A stretch of DNA of 51,668 nt, taken from NCBI GenBank assembly GCA_009733775.1, contig WOGZ01000243.1:1-51668 (forward strand). The letters run 5' to 3'. This DNA comes from Alectoria sarmentosa. Lineage: Eukaryota; Ascomycota; Lecanoromycetes; Lecanorales; Parmeliaceae. Below the pieces are notes generated by a model. That model saw only the letters and a list, made by a program, of their open reading frames with translations. It was not told the origin of the DNA and made no database searches. Each line of letters begins with the position of its first letter. Position 1 is the stretch's first letter. Shown here piece by piece: positions 11,743 through 22,067 of this stretch. A program made the translations under genes and the position numbers.

Positions 11743-12407
11743 CCTTAACGAAAGATTATAAATTGAGCGAACGGTATCTACACGGTTTTTCTACGATTTT
11801 TCAAAATTAACGATTCTACTAAAGTTTTCTGTTTAAAAACGATGACAACTGTAATACGTTTTTTAAAAGTTACGGTTAAAATCTGTGTTACGGGTTCAAG
11901 AATTAATCGAAACCTGCTTAATCAATTGTATTTTACAATTAACTTCGATATATTCGATAGAAATCAGCATTTTCTAATAAACCCTCATATTCATCTTTTA
12001 TTAACTTTTACAATCATGAACGCATATATAAAAGAGATTATTCCCGCGAGAAAATCGTTTAAATCGTTTATTTCTGAACTTCAATCTTTTGTAACGTTGA
12101 TGTCTTTCAATATAAAGTACTTTCGAGTATTTGACTTGGCAAGTTTAACAAATTTCAATATATCATAACGATTTAATGACGATTTTTGATGAAGAACGAT
12201 AATAGAATCATATTCATTATTTTTATATTAACGTTTATGCGTGAAAACTAACTTATTATCGTATTATAAACGAAATCGTTAAAGATTCACAACGTAATAT
12301 AAATGTTTCGATACGATAGTTATATTATTTAACAGCTGCCTAAAGGCGGTCTCGTAAGCAATTACAGTTTAAATACAGTTTTTCAAACTCATAGCCTTCC
12401 GCTAAGG
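11743..12407. mobile_element. TIR element copy A (665 bp, non-autonomous, RIP-mutated)
   Basis: The element is flanked by TA on both sides (11741-11742 and 12408-12409). The left end is CCTTAACGAAAGATTATAA, a G-to-A mutated form of the CCTTAGCGGAGGGATATGAG end of copy B. The right end is CTCATAGCCTTCCGCTAAGG, its inverted partner. The interior aligns by eye with copy B over its whole length (for example GCGAACGGTAT near 11764, GTACTTTCGAGTATTTGA near 12117, and AAAGGCGGTCTC near 12343). The size, TA flanks and lack of a transposase frame suggest a MITE-like, mariner-type non-autonomous element. The frame at 11842-12168 lies inside it and is not regarded as a gene. Confidence 0.75.
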
Positions 12408-12513
12408 TACTTAATGATTTCGGCAGTCGGCAATAAACATTCATACTACCGAGTACCGACATTATATTCGAATATCGACATCGCGCCTCCTGACCGCAAC
12501 GGGATCCTCAGCG

Positions 12514-14279
12514 ATGGCAGCCCACGACAAAGTCCGATGGCACCCCCCGCTCAGGGTTCCCGCTATCGAAGTCGTCGACCTGCTCTCGGACTCAGACTCC
12601 ACTGACACCGCACTAGGAGCTAAAGAGCACAATGGAAAGCACGACGCGTATAGCACTATTATGAGTGCCCAGAAGACGGCAGATGGTGATGTACAGTGGT
12701 GTGCACCTCTCAAGGCTCCTGCGATTACGTTCGACGATTCGCTCTCGCGGGATGTACCAAGAAGAATGAGCGAGGTCCTTGTCAGCGCTGAAAATGCCAA
12801 GGCCCGCGACGCGTCTGCAGGAGGAAGCGATAGCGATGAGGATAGCCAATGGTCTCTTTACGAGGATGCTCTTGGTGGAGACGAGGATGAGGTGGCTCTA
12901 CAGTCCAGTACGGATACTCTCAGTCCTGATCTGTTGCTTGTAATGGTAACATTCGCAGGTGACGGCTCGTGTTCCCTCGAAGAATCCCTAGCGTTTCGCA
13001 AACGATTACGACTCATTGGAGGTGACAGGTTTCTGGCAGAGACGGTGGAAGTAGGAGCTGTTACGGCCAAGAAGCTGTGCACGGCGTTTGGCATCCGGCT
13101 GCCTTTCTTCTTGGAAGGGGAACCTGATGAAGCCTACTGCTCTCTATTGGACCTTGCAATATGTCGTGAGCTATCGAAAAGGGCCAAGCTACCACAACAC
13201 AATACTGTTGACGATGCGGTGGCGTTGCTGAAGAAGTCGCGGAACATTATTATCCTCACCGGAGCTGGTGTAAGGACATCGTGGCAGGTCATTGGAATGG
13301 GGCTAATCCGCTTAGATATCAACAAGCCTCGGCATACCCGATTTCCGATCCAAAGAAACAGGTCTCTATTCCCAACTCCAACACCTCGGTCTGGGTGACC
13401 CGCAGGAGGTCTTCGACATCAGCCTCTTTCGTGAAGATCCCAGCATTTTCTACTCCGTTGCCAAAGACATTCTGCCTTCAAGCAAGAAATTCTCGCCGAC
13501 TCACGCATTTATAAGGCTGCTACAGGACAAGAACAAGCTCTTAACTAACTTCACGCAAAACATCGACAACCTGGAAGGCTATGCAGGAATTCTGCCGGAG
13601 AAATTAATTCAGTGTCATGGATCCTTCGCCACTGCGACTTGCATAGAGTGCAAATACAAAGTTAAATGCGGAGAGATATACAAGGAATTGAAAGCCGGAA
13701 GGGTAGCCCGCTGTGACCGATGTATTCGATCTATAAGACAAGCCAAACCGGGTTTCAAGCGAAAACGAATTTCCAATGGATCGTCTGCTTCAAGGAAGAA
13801 ACGGCAAAGCTACGAGGATAGTACGGATGATGAAGATAACGATATTGCAGTTGCGGGGGTCATGAAGCCGGACATCACATTCTTTGGCGAGGATCTACCG
13901 GCCACTTTCCATGACCGGCTGATGAATCATGACAGGGACCTTGTGGACCTGGTTCTTGTCATTGGGACCTCTTTGAAGGTGGCGCCTGTGTCTGAGGTCG
14001 TAGGAGTCTTGCCTCATCATGTGCCTCAGTTGTATATCTCAAGAGAAGTATGTACCCATCGTTTGCGCCCAATGTTGTCGACGCTGACCCTCACAGCCTT
14101 GTTCTCACGCCAACTTCGACATCGACCTCCTCGGCGACTGCGATGCAGTCGTCAAGGAGCTCTGCCGGCGTGCTGGATGGGATCTGCAACACGAGATGAT
14201 CCTCCAGGATGATAAAGTTGACGTGCAGCTGAAAGAGGGCTACGAGTCTCGGTTTTCTTTCCAGGTTGTCAAGGCATAG
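12514..14279 (+). CDS. Sir2-family NAD-dependent protein deacetylase
   Basis: The model is three exons, 12514-13269, 13316-14047 and 14097-14279, giving 556 residues. The introns are 46 and 49 bp, with donors GTAAGG and GTATGT. The first splice restores LTGAG-ISTSLGIPDFRS, the NAD-binding signature, at residues 248-264. Other landmarks are TQNIDN (332-337), the catalytic His in CHGSF (H353), two Zn-binding pairs CIEC (361-364) and CDRC (385-388), KPDITFFGEDLP and GTSLKVAPVSE. The acidic/basic insertion after the second Cys pair and the N-terminal extension fit the yeast Sir2/Hst1 class I group, which removes acetyl groups from histones in silent chromatin. The N-terminus has a SUMO-interaction-like motif, IEVVDLLSDSDS, and a duplicated V-x-W-x-x-PL-x-x-PAI motif (residues 7-18 and 60-71). 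All key residues are present. Confidence 0.94.
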
Positions 14280-15249
14280 CGTGGATTTGGTTGCCTGCAT
14301 GATACCCATTAATTGCACCTGCCGAAGCGATGAAAGCGTTGTTGTTAGAGAGGGTGGCAGCATGTTTAACCGGGTGGATCACTTCCTGCTCTCTGTTATT
14401 ATTGCATAGGTCAGCTGTGAATGACGAAAAAGCCTGCACGCAGCTCCTCCTAAGGCTACCATTCTTAGTTGGCAGTACCCTATGAATCTTATAAATACGA
14501 TCAGAGCCGTCCAACACAGTTGTTCCCTTCACTCCTGCATCTGCTTCATTCCATAAGTAAACCGTATTCTGTACAGCGCATCATGTGAACACGCAGTCAA
14601 AGCACATGTCTGAATGAAACCCCGCCACAAGATTGGGCCAGCATGATTGGCAGGACCGTATTTGAGACTGAGATTGTCGTTGCGATCGCTTCTGCCTTTG
14701 TTATGAATGTGGGCTGATTGCGTAAATTGTGGGATTATCAGAGTGTAGGGAAGTAGGCGGCTTGATGGGACCTCATGGTGATGATGAGAAGGAATGGGGC
14801 TTATGTGGAAAGAATTGTGCTAATGATAGAGCGAGCCGGGGTCCAGAATTGAAGCTGCTGGGGGCGTGATCCGAGTCTTGTGTCAAGGTGTGTATAGTTT
14901 TTGAAAGAACTGCTAAAGCGATGAATAGGAAGTCAAATGGCGTCGGTGGTGGTGTACAAGAAGTAGATACTGGCAAGTTGTATCGATAGTGTGGTGTTTC
15001 TTAGTGTGGTACGAGTATGTCACGACAAAATTCCTTTTTTTTTTAATGAAAAGATATGAATTGGGTAATAATATCAACAGTAGACGTTGAGATAAGTTTC
15101 CTCCTTGAATGTGCGATCTACTTTGGTACCGCCGCATCCAAGAGAGAGCGATGACTACATCTCTACCCGTACTATACTCTTTTCTTTCACCATGCCCTAT
15201 TGAATTCAATGCATCAGTCCTTACTGTAGTGCCGTTTGGTCTAGGAGTA
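14280..15249. other. Intergenic between the sirtuin and HET genes, no gene seen
   Basis: About 970 bp between the convergent 3' ends of the sirtuin (plus) and HET (minus) genes. Short frames on both strands have no domain, and a T-rich run occurs near 15035. Both 3' UTRs must lie here. Confidence 0.5.
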
Positions 15250-16404
15250 CTAATCTGGGAGCTCCAAGTTGGTTGCCTCGGGTTCGTGGAAACGTACGTC
15301 TCTAAATGTGGAAACTGCCAGGTAAAGAGGCTGGATATACACCCTTTGGCGTTCAACCCCTAATTCAACCCCTACGTCAAAATCGCGCATATCCAATAAG
15401 TCGAGCTTTGCAGGCACGATCCGCGCATAAGTATCTGGTTTGTGATATTTAAGTACTTGTATCATGATGGGCATACTTCTATCCGCACTCCGAGCACAGT
15501 GAAGTGGTACCAGGTCAAACTCGGAGTGTGCGTCTTTTCCAACTTTGCCAAAAAGCTCGATGGAGAGGCCTCTGCTGGTCACGGTATTTGGCTCGCGCCT
15601 GTAAAACAGGGGATAGTCTCTGGCTACAACATCGCCACTGTCGACGAATGCTGCAGGGGAAAGTGCAAAAATTCCGCTCACTAAGAGGGAGCTGTCTGTC
15701 CAGGCGAATAACGACTCGTCGTCAGTATTCCTCACGATTTCGTGCTGAAGTCTCATGAACGCTTTTGGCCCTTCGCCGTACAGCAAGGGCATGTTGACGT
15801 CGAAAAGGCCCATGAGGCTGTAGGCAAGATCTTCTGCCCGAGAGGTCTGCCTCTTCGATGCCCACGACATTCTCGCTGCGACGCTTTCGCCTGTTGGATC
15901 CTGTAAACATTTTGGGGGGATATTGGTGGCCGCAGCTACCATCTCACAGAGGCTCCGCTTGGAGCCCAGCTTTGTCCAGCGCATGTCGTAGAAATGGACT
16001 TCCGCTGGTGCCAGGAGCTCTTGGAGCGTCCAACCACGCGTGAACCACCGGGAAGAGCCGAAAGTCTCCATGTCGTAGTTGGACACGTCCTCCAAATACG
16101 CGTAGCAGATTCTCGAATGTTGGTACCATCGATACATGGAATTTATGGCTTCCGACAGCTCGGAACTGCTGGTCTTGTCGATGCAGCACGTATCGATCCA
16201 GACCCACTCATAGCCTTGCGAAGCCGCCAGGGCGCAACAGTGCGCAATCTTATAGTAGCCTTGAGTTCCTTTGGATTCGACACGATAGAGATCTTGGAAG
16301 GAAACTTCATTCTTGCCCCAGGTGTGTGATAGGATGGCGTAGGGTGGGATGTCAGCATCGTGGAATTCGGATAGCTTGATGGTTGTCGTGTCTAGCAGAC
16401 GCAT
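15250..16404 (-). CDS. HET-domain (heterokaryon incompatibility) protein
   Basis: A single open frame on the minus strand. The start at 16404 gives MRLLDTTTIKLSEF, the usual beginning of HET proteins, and 384 residues. The frame is open 26 codons further upstream to an ATG at 16482, which is the alternative start. The HET core is present in order: IPPYAILSHTWG, then YEWVWIDTCCIDK, then YRWYQHSRICYAYLEDV, then WFTRGWTLQELLAP, and AEDLAYSLMGLFDVNMPLLYGEG. HET domains trigger growth arrest and cell death when incompatible fungal strains fuse. No NACHT/WD40 or ankyrin part follows, so this is the short HET-only type, with a C-terminal region of unknown role. The gene is divergent from the FUSC-like transporter, 490 bp away. 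Confidence 0.9.
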   Translation of the reverse strand: MRLLDTTTIKLSEFHDADIPPYAILSHTWGKNEVSFQDLYRVESKGTQGYYKIAHCCALAASQGYEWVWIDTCCIDKTSSSELSEAINSMYRWYQHSRICYAYLEDVSNYDMETFGSSRWFTRGWTLQELLAPAEVHFYDMRWTKLGSKRSLCEMVAAATNIPPKCLQDPTGESVAARMSWASKRQTSRAEDLAYSLMGLFDVNMPLLYGEGPKAFMRLQHEIVRNTDDESLFAWTDSSLLVSGIFALSPAAFVDSGDVVARDYPLFYRREPNTVTSRGLSIELFGKVGKDAHSEFDLVPLHCARSADRSMPIMIQVLKYHKPDTYARIVPAKLDLLDMRDFDVGVELGVERQRVYIQPLYLAVSTFRDVRFHEPEATNLELPD

Positions 16405-16894
16405 ATCGATGCTCGAGATCAATGTTGGACCATCAGGCTTGCCTTGGGATAAGCCGTACCGGGGATCCTTGATATTGAGCAAATTTTTGCTGATTCTCGA
16501 TGATCCTGCAGGCGTTACATAGATAGGTGACTTGATGTTAGTTCAAATATTACAGGTTCCCTCTGTTGATCCTGTCGACCAATCGCCGGGCTTGAGTGGA
16601 GTATCAAATGGAGCATGCCATCAAGAGGAACACTAGAGAACAGCACCATTGGCCGCCCACATGGATCTAGCCTCATGAACCCTAGTCTGGTATCTAGGCT
16701 GTAACATTAGACACACTCAGCCCTACGAGTCTTTAGCGCTCTTGTGATCATTCGAGCGTGACCGAGAGGCAAGAACGAAAATCAATACATACCTGCCAAT
16801 GTTCTCACCATGAAACGAAATAAGTTGGACATCCTGAGCTATGTCGAGGCAGATATGTTCAAAAAGGCAAGACTCATTCCAACCTGATTGACGA
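16405..16894. promoter_or_regulatory. Shared 5' region of the divergent HET and FUSC-like genes
   Basis: A 490-bp interval bounded by the two start codons. It must contain both promoters and both 5' UTRs. No TATA box or known fungal operator could be assigned with confidence. The frame upstream of the HET start stays open to about 16482. Confidence 0.45.
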
Positions 16895-19800
16895 ATGGCC
16901 GCAGAAACAGGCCTGAAGACCCACGTCAGGATACCAACATTTCAGCCAGAAAGCAAAGATGTCGAGGCCGCTGAGGGATCACATCCGCCCAAAGATGGCG
17001 GAGGAAAGGCATCGTCCCGACGATACTCGGTCTTGAGGAAACGGAACCCGAAGAGTTTACCCTTCGCAGATGAACCAAGCCCCCATCGCTTGGCTGCTGC
17101 ACACGATATTATTCGTGGATCCTTTGCTCACAGTTCCACAACTCCTCGAGGCTCTTTAAGCTCCAGGGAGCTGAGAGTGTCTCCAGGTTCATCTCCGAGG
17201 GTAAGTGCCAGTCATGTGCAGCTCGAGCATCTCCTTCAAGCTGAAGATGCAGACCTCGACGGGTACGGTCTCGAGGAATCACGGGATGGATTCTTCGACG
17301 CTTCATTTCACCGGCCGTTGAAACGCAATCGTGAGGATCTGATGAGGAAAGCCGCCGAGACTTTGCCTGATGCTTTCCGGAAGAAGAATCATCCACTCTC
17401 TTTACGGCGATTCTTGCCCCAGCAATTGCGTGAAGCAAAGGCTTTCTTCCAGAGGATTAGTACGTCCAGGGCAGGTATACGCCTTTTGAAGACATTCCTT
17501 GGGTTCTTCATTACTTTTGTCATCTGTCTAATACCAGCCTCGAGGAAATGGCTTGGCAGATATAGCTACATTATGGTTGTTTCCGCAATAGTCAATCACC
17601 CAGGAAGAGCGATCGGTAGCCAGGTTGATGGCGCTATTCTCACTATCCTCGGTACTGTCGCTGGCTTGGGCTGGGGATCTCTAGCCATTTATGTCTCCAC
17701 TTCTACGGCTACAGCCCAGTCCGGATATGGCGGAATCCTGGCTGCTTTCCTTGTCATCTTCGCTTTACTCATTGGCTGGCTACGATGCGTCTTCATCAGA
17801 TTCTTTCAAGCCGTACTTTGTGCTGGAATTGCCATCGTTTACACATGTCTGGCAAACACGTCCCAGAGCGTGGGCTGGAAAAAGGTCTTCGATTATGGCA
17901 TACCGTGGGTACTAGGCCAGGCTGTTTGTCTTATTATCGCAGTCCTCGTTTTTCCAGATGCTGGTTCAAGGTCGCTTGCGTAAGACTCTATCCTTTCTAT
18001 TCAGCCAGTCTTACTGTATCTCATTCTTGTTTAGACTTGCTCTCCATGGCTCACTGAACACAATACAAGCGGGACTTGTTTTACCATCCTCGGAGATGTC
18101 ATTTGTGAAACGCAAGCTTGCCTGGCAGTTCGTTAATGTCTCTCAGGCTGTTCGAGACTTTACTCTCGAGTTTACAGTCTCGCGGTTCCTTGCAGATGAT
18201 GTCGTATTGATACGCAACCTGATCCAAGGTGTCATACGGTCTATATTGGCAATCACCTCTGATCCAACTCTCTTTGCCGATCTCGACCCTCTCCCTGGAC
18301 CAGACTCTGGGCAGAATACCGAAAGTGTGCCGCAGAGTCCCATACCTCATCATGAACGAGCTAAGCGGACGATTTGCGAAACTCTCAAGGAGCCCGCGAG
18401 AATACTGATTGACGCTATGGTAGCCAGCATCGTGCGCGCAGACAAGACGATTCTATCTATTGGTGGGCAAGGAGCCGCGCAAAACGAATCGCACCTCCTT
18501 TCGCAAGCCCTAGACAATCTGCGAACCGCCAAGGAAACGTTCGACTTGGCCGACGCTCTACTGGTCGCGCATCCCCATTTGTCGTCTGAATACGCCAAAA
18601 GTCCCGATGTGATACAGCTTTTCCTGTTCGTCCATCCCGTACGCCAGACAGCAGACAAAGTTGAGGCTCTTGTGGCCAAAGTCTTGGATATGGAGCAGGC
18701 CAAAAGAAAATGGAGAATTCGCGCACCGTCTTACCCATTCAATAAAGCAATCATGCGGAGTAATGCCCAGGTACGACACGATCGTGGGGGCTTGACAGCG
18801 GGCTTCTACTTTCGCAGCAAGAGGCAACTGGATAGAACAATGGCAGAACTTCAAAGCAGTGCCTACATTCCGGCGGCAAGACATGCAGCAGGAGGGCAGA
18901 CTATGACAGATGCGCCAGACCAGCCGCAAGTGATTGGCGAGTACCAAAAAGAACAGGAATTTGATCATGGCAAAAATTCGGCAAAAGCACCCTTTCGATA
19001 TCGAGTGTGGGAGGTAATGCACCGTTTACAGGGCTTTGAGGCCCGGTTCGCTTTCAAAGTCACCCTGGTGACTACGCTTCTTTCTGTCCCTGCCTGGCTC
19101 CCACAGAGTCGAGGATGGTGGAACGATGATGAGGCTTGGTGGGCTGTGGTTACCGTGTGGGCCATGATGCATCCTCGCGTGGGCGGAACTTTCCAGGACC
19201 TTGCTGTGCGGACCTTTTGCGCTGCTATCGGTGCGATCTGGGCTGGGCTCGCCTACGCGGCAGGCAATGGGAATCCGTACGTGATGGCCGTATTCGCCGC
19301 CGTCTACATGATCCCGATGCTTTACCGATTCACGCAAAGTTCGCATCCTCGTTCTGGAGTCGTTGGATGCTTGAGCTTCACCGTGGTCTCTTTGAGCGCC
19401 TATACGGAAGGCGGGAATCCCTCCATCGTCACAATCGCCTGGACTAGAGGCCTTGCTTTCATCGTGGGATTGGTAGCAGCCTTGACGGTCAACTGGATCC
19501 TCTGGCCTTTTGTCGCCCGCCACGAACTCAGAAAATCTTTGTCCAGCATGATGCTGCACTCGGCCATCCTCTACCGTGGCGTCATAGCCAAGTACATGTA
19601 CTACACCAAAGGAGAAGAACCCGGTCCACAAGACATAGCCAGGTCGGAAATGCTCGAAGGTCGCCTAAGGGAAGGCTTCGTGCGAATGCGACAGCTCATG
19701 GAACTAACGCGCCACGAGATGCGTCTCCGAGCTCCCTTCGACCCGCTCCCCTACAGCGCCCTCATCACGGCCTGTGAATCGTTCTTCGAGCACCTCGTTC

Positions 19801-20258
19801 AGGTCCGCCAATCGAGCCTCTATTTCCAACCCAACATGCTCGCTTCCCACCCGGACGCCAGGGCCGCACTGACCGTTCCCCGCCGCGACGCCGTCGCTGT
19901 CATCCTCATGAACCTCTACGTGCTCGCGTGCGCTCTCCGAGCGGATCAGCCGGTACCGAGATATTTACCCAGTGCCGCGATGGCTAGGAGGAGGCTGTTG
20001 GATTGCATGGAAATCGTCGAGGCGGAGCAAGCCCGGCGACGACTGGAGGTGGATGCTGAGGGCAAGGGTACCGAGAAGGGAGGAAATGAGATTGGGCGTG
20101 AAGAGGAGGGTAAAGGGAGGAGGAGGTGGGCGGATGTGTATCAGTATGCTTTTTCGGGCGCGTTGACGGATGTTGTGGAGAATCTGCAGGAAATGCAGAG
20201 GTATACGAAGGAGGTTTGTGGGGAGGTGGAGTGGGAGAGCGAGGGCTTGGTGGAATGA
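16895..20258 (+). CDS. FUSC-family membrane transporter (fusaric acid resistance/DUF2421-like)
   Basis: Two exons, 16895-17979 and 18035-20258, encode about 1102 residues. The 55-bp intron (GTAAGA...TTTAG) joins GSRSLA to LALHGSLN in frame. After a hydrophilic N-terminus of about 190 residues, two membrane blocks occur. The first (about residues 200-360) contains FLGFFITFVICLIPAS and WVLGQAVCLIIAVLVFP. The second lies in exon 2, with WWAVVTVWAMMHP, RTFCAAIGAIWAGLAYAAG and GLAFIVGLVAALTVNWILWPF. A long cytosolic linker separates them. This duplicated layout is that of fungal aromatic-acid-exporter-like proteins related to bacterial FUSC and to the brefeldin A sensitivity group. The likely role is efflux across the plasma or an internal membrane; the substrate is unknown. 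It converges on the Acl4-like gene. Confidence 0.88.
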
Positions 20259-20431
20259 TTAGATAGATACCCTTGATGTCTGATGGATTTTTTAAGCGTC
20301 CTGCTGTTTTATGGTGGAAATGTGGCCGTGACTCCGTTGGTATTGTTATTGTACAATGTCCTTGTCCTTGTCCTTGCTGTCGACGTTAGCCGTGAAGAGA
20401 GAGCCGAGATGGCAGCCAGGTTAGCTAGCCC

Positions 20432-21688
20432 TCATCCCATCTCCTCGTCTTCTTGCTCCTCCTCCTCCTCCTCGTTGTTGTTGTCGTCTTCAGCGAAGCC
20501 ATCCCACTCCTTTTCTTCTTCTTCTTCTTCTTCTTCTTCTTCTTCTTCTTCTTCTTCTTCTTCGTCTTCTCCTTCTTCTCCGTCTACATCGTCCTCTCCT
20601 CTTTCCCCAATAATAGTGTCGAGTTCCTCAACCAACTCCATCGCATGGTCTTTTAACCTCTCGTCCTCGTATTCAACCATCTCGTAGAGTTTCAGACTCT
20701 GCCGTAGCCATTCTCGACTGCTGACCATGGACTGGGTGTAAAGATCCCTTTGCTCCTCATCACCATCACCATCCATCACCTCCCCCCCATCACCATCCAC
20801 ACCCTCTGCACCATCCCCCTTCCCCCTCTGCCTCCCCCCCAGCAAATACAGACACCACCCGCCCAAATACCACGCCTCGACGCTCCCATCGTCCTCGAGC
20901 ACCAACCGCTCCAGCACCGCCAACGCCTCCTCCTCCATCCCCACCTCCATCAGCAGCCGCGCCAGCGACACCCGGGTCGCGAACTCCGGCACCGCCCCCT
21001 CCTCCTCCTCATCATCACCCGACGACCACAGCGCCATGCTGTCCCTCAGCGCCGTCTGCGCGTCCGCGATCCGCGACTGCGATATCCGTACCGACGCGAG
21101 CGTCTGGAGCGGTTCCGCGCTGCAAGGGGCCACGAGGAGGGCTTCGGATATCAGAGCGGCGCATTTGGACTCGGCAGAGGGATCCCAGGAGAGGTCCGTC
21201 ATGTAGATTTCTATGATGCCGCATAGGGCGGCGGCGAGCTCCTTTCGCTTCTGTTCTCCTTCCGCTTCTCCCACCGTGGCAATCTCCCGTCGGAGAATCG
21301 CGGCGCCTCGCTCGAACCAGCTGACGCTGTCCTGCCCGCCGGATTCGCTCAGTTGGGCGAGCCAGAGGAACTTGGAGGCGCCGCCGCCGAGGGCGGAGGG
21401 GATTCGGCCGGTGGGATCCAGGGTGACGGCTTGGAGGAAATGTTCACGGGCGAGGGCGGCGTTGCCGAGTTCGAGGTTTATTTCCGCAACGAGGTTGAGG
21501 GCGGGCAGCGCCGTTGTCGTCATGTCTCCTCCAGCGGCTTGGCGTAGGGTTTCGAGTGCGCGCAGAGCGATAGGCAGCGCATCCTCCGCCCGCCCCTCCC
21601 TCAACGATTCCTCCGCCTCCGCCAGCATGTTCGGAGCCGAAATGTCTAATGCCGACGCCCCCCCTCCTCCTCGTGATTGTCGGTCCAT
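20432..21688 (-). CDS. ACL4: TPR protein, probable Rpl4 assembly chaperone Acl4
   Basis: A single minus-strand exon. I chose the ATG at 21688 (MDRQSRGGGG), giving 418 residues; a later ATG at 21628 (MLAEAEESL) is possible. Tandem TPR helices run from about residue 20 to 300: EDALPIALRALETL, NLVAEINLELGNAALAREHF, EPLQTLASVRISQSRIADAQ, EEALAVLERLVLEDDGSVEAW. The C-terminus is strongly acidic, with an uninterrupted run of about 20 Glu. TPR repeats followed by an acidic tail match Acl4, which binds newly made ribosomal protein Rpl4 and delivers it to pre-60S particles. The assignment rests on architecture and remembered family resemblance, not on an alignment. The upstream frame to 21790 is open but is better explained by high GC content and an overlapping small ORF. 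Confidence 0.78.
   Translation of the reverse strand: MDRQSRGGGGASALDISAPNMLAEAEESLREGRAEDALPIALRALETLRQAAGGDMTTTALPALNLVAEINLELGNAALAREHFLQAVTLDPTGRIPSALGGGASKFLWLAQLSESGGQDSVSWFERGAAILRREIATVGEAEGEQKRKELAAALCGIIEIYMTDLSWDPSAESKCAALISEALLVAPCSAEPLQTLASVRISQSRIADAQTALRDSMALWSSGDDEEEEGAVPEFATRVSLARLLMEVGMEEEALAVLERLVLEDDGSVEAWYLGGWCLYLLGGRQRGKGDGAEGVDGDGGEVMDGDGDEEQRDLYTQSMVSSREWLRQSLKLYEMVEYEDERLKDHAMELVEELDTIIGERGEDDVDGEEGEDEEEEEEEEEEEEEEEEEKEWDGFAEDDNNNEEEEEEQEDEEMG
20514..20562. repeat. TTC/GAA microsatellite inside the Acl4-like gene
   Basis: About sixteen TTC units on the plus strand are read as GAA on the coding strand and make the poly-glutamate tail. Such a tract can change length by slippage without leaving the frame. 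Confidence 0.9.
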
Positions 21689-21918
21689 TTTCTCTCCCAC
21701 GCCCCCGGTCTCTCCCGCTCCTCCTTTTCGATCCGCTGCTCGATCGCCCGCTCGTACTCTTCTTCGCGCTGCCGCCTGGCCAGCGCCCATCTCCGCGCCT
21801 GGGCTTCCTGGATCGCGGGCGGTTCGGGGAAGATGTTGTGGCAGGCGTTCAAGAAGAGGCAGCCGGCGGGGAAGAAGACAAAGGGGTTGGAGAGGCTGAG
21901 CCAGCGGGGTCGTGGCAT
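21646..21918 (-). CDS. Small protein of unknown function, 90 residues, overlapping the Acl4-like start
   Basis: The frame begins MPRPRWLSLSNPFVFFPAG and has one hydrophobic segment (about residues 6-30, LSLSNPFVFFPAGCLFLNAC). A charged helical part rich in Arg, Glu and Ala follows (ARRWALARRQREEEYERAIE). It reads on the same strand as the Acl4-like gene, in another frame, and its last 43 nt overlap the chosen Acl4 start. Either it is a separate small membrane-anchored protein, or it is an overlapping upstream ORF in the Acl4 leader. The sequence looks protein-like rather than random, but I do not recognise a family. Its start lies 150 bp from the divergent RWD gene. Confidence 0.45.
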   Translation of the reverse strand: MPRPRWLSLSNPFVFFPAGCLFLNACHNIFPEPPAIQEAQARRWALARRQREEEYERAIEQRIEKEERERPGAWERKWTDNHEEEGGRRH

Positions 21919-22067
21919 TGTGGTGGTTTGGGTGAATGAGATGTGGGTGAGAGGGAAGTTTTGGCGCTAAGGGGAGCTGTTCAGCCTTATGGGGGTTTTT
22001 TGGTTATTGAATTCTGCGGGGAAGGCGGGTTTGTGGGTGAGTGATTTGGGATTGGCGAGATGGAAAG

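Noticed and set aside
11842..12168. 108-codon frame in an AT-rich region
   Set aside because: It lies entirely inside TIR element copy A, and the same region of copy B has stops.
20283..20687. 134-codon plus-strand frame with a long serine run
   Set aside because: It is the reverse reading of the GAA microsatellite and acidic tail of the Acl4-like gene.
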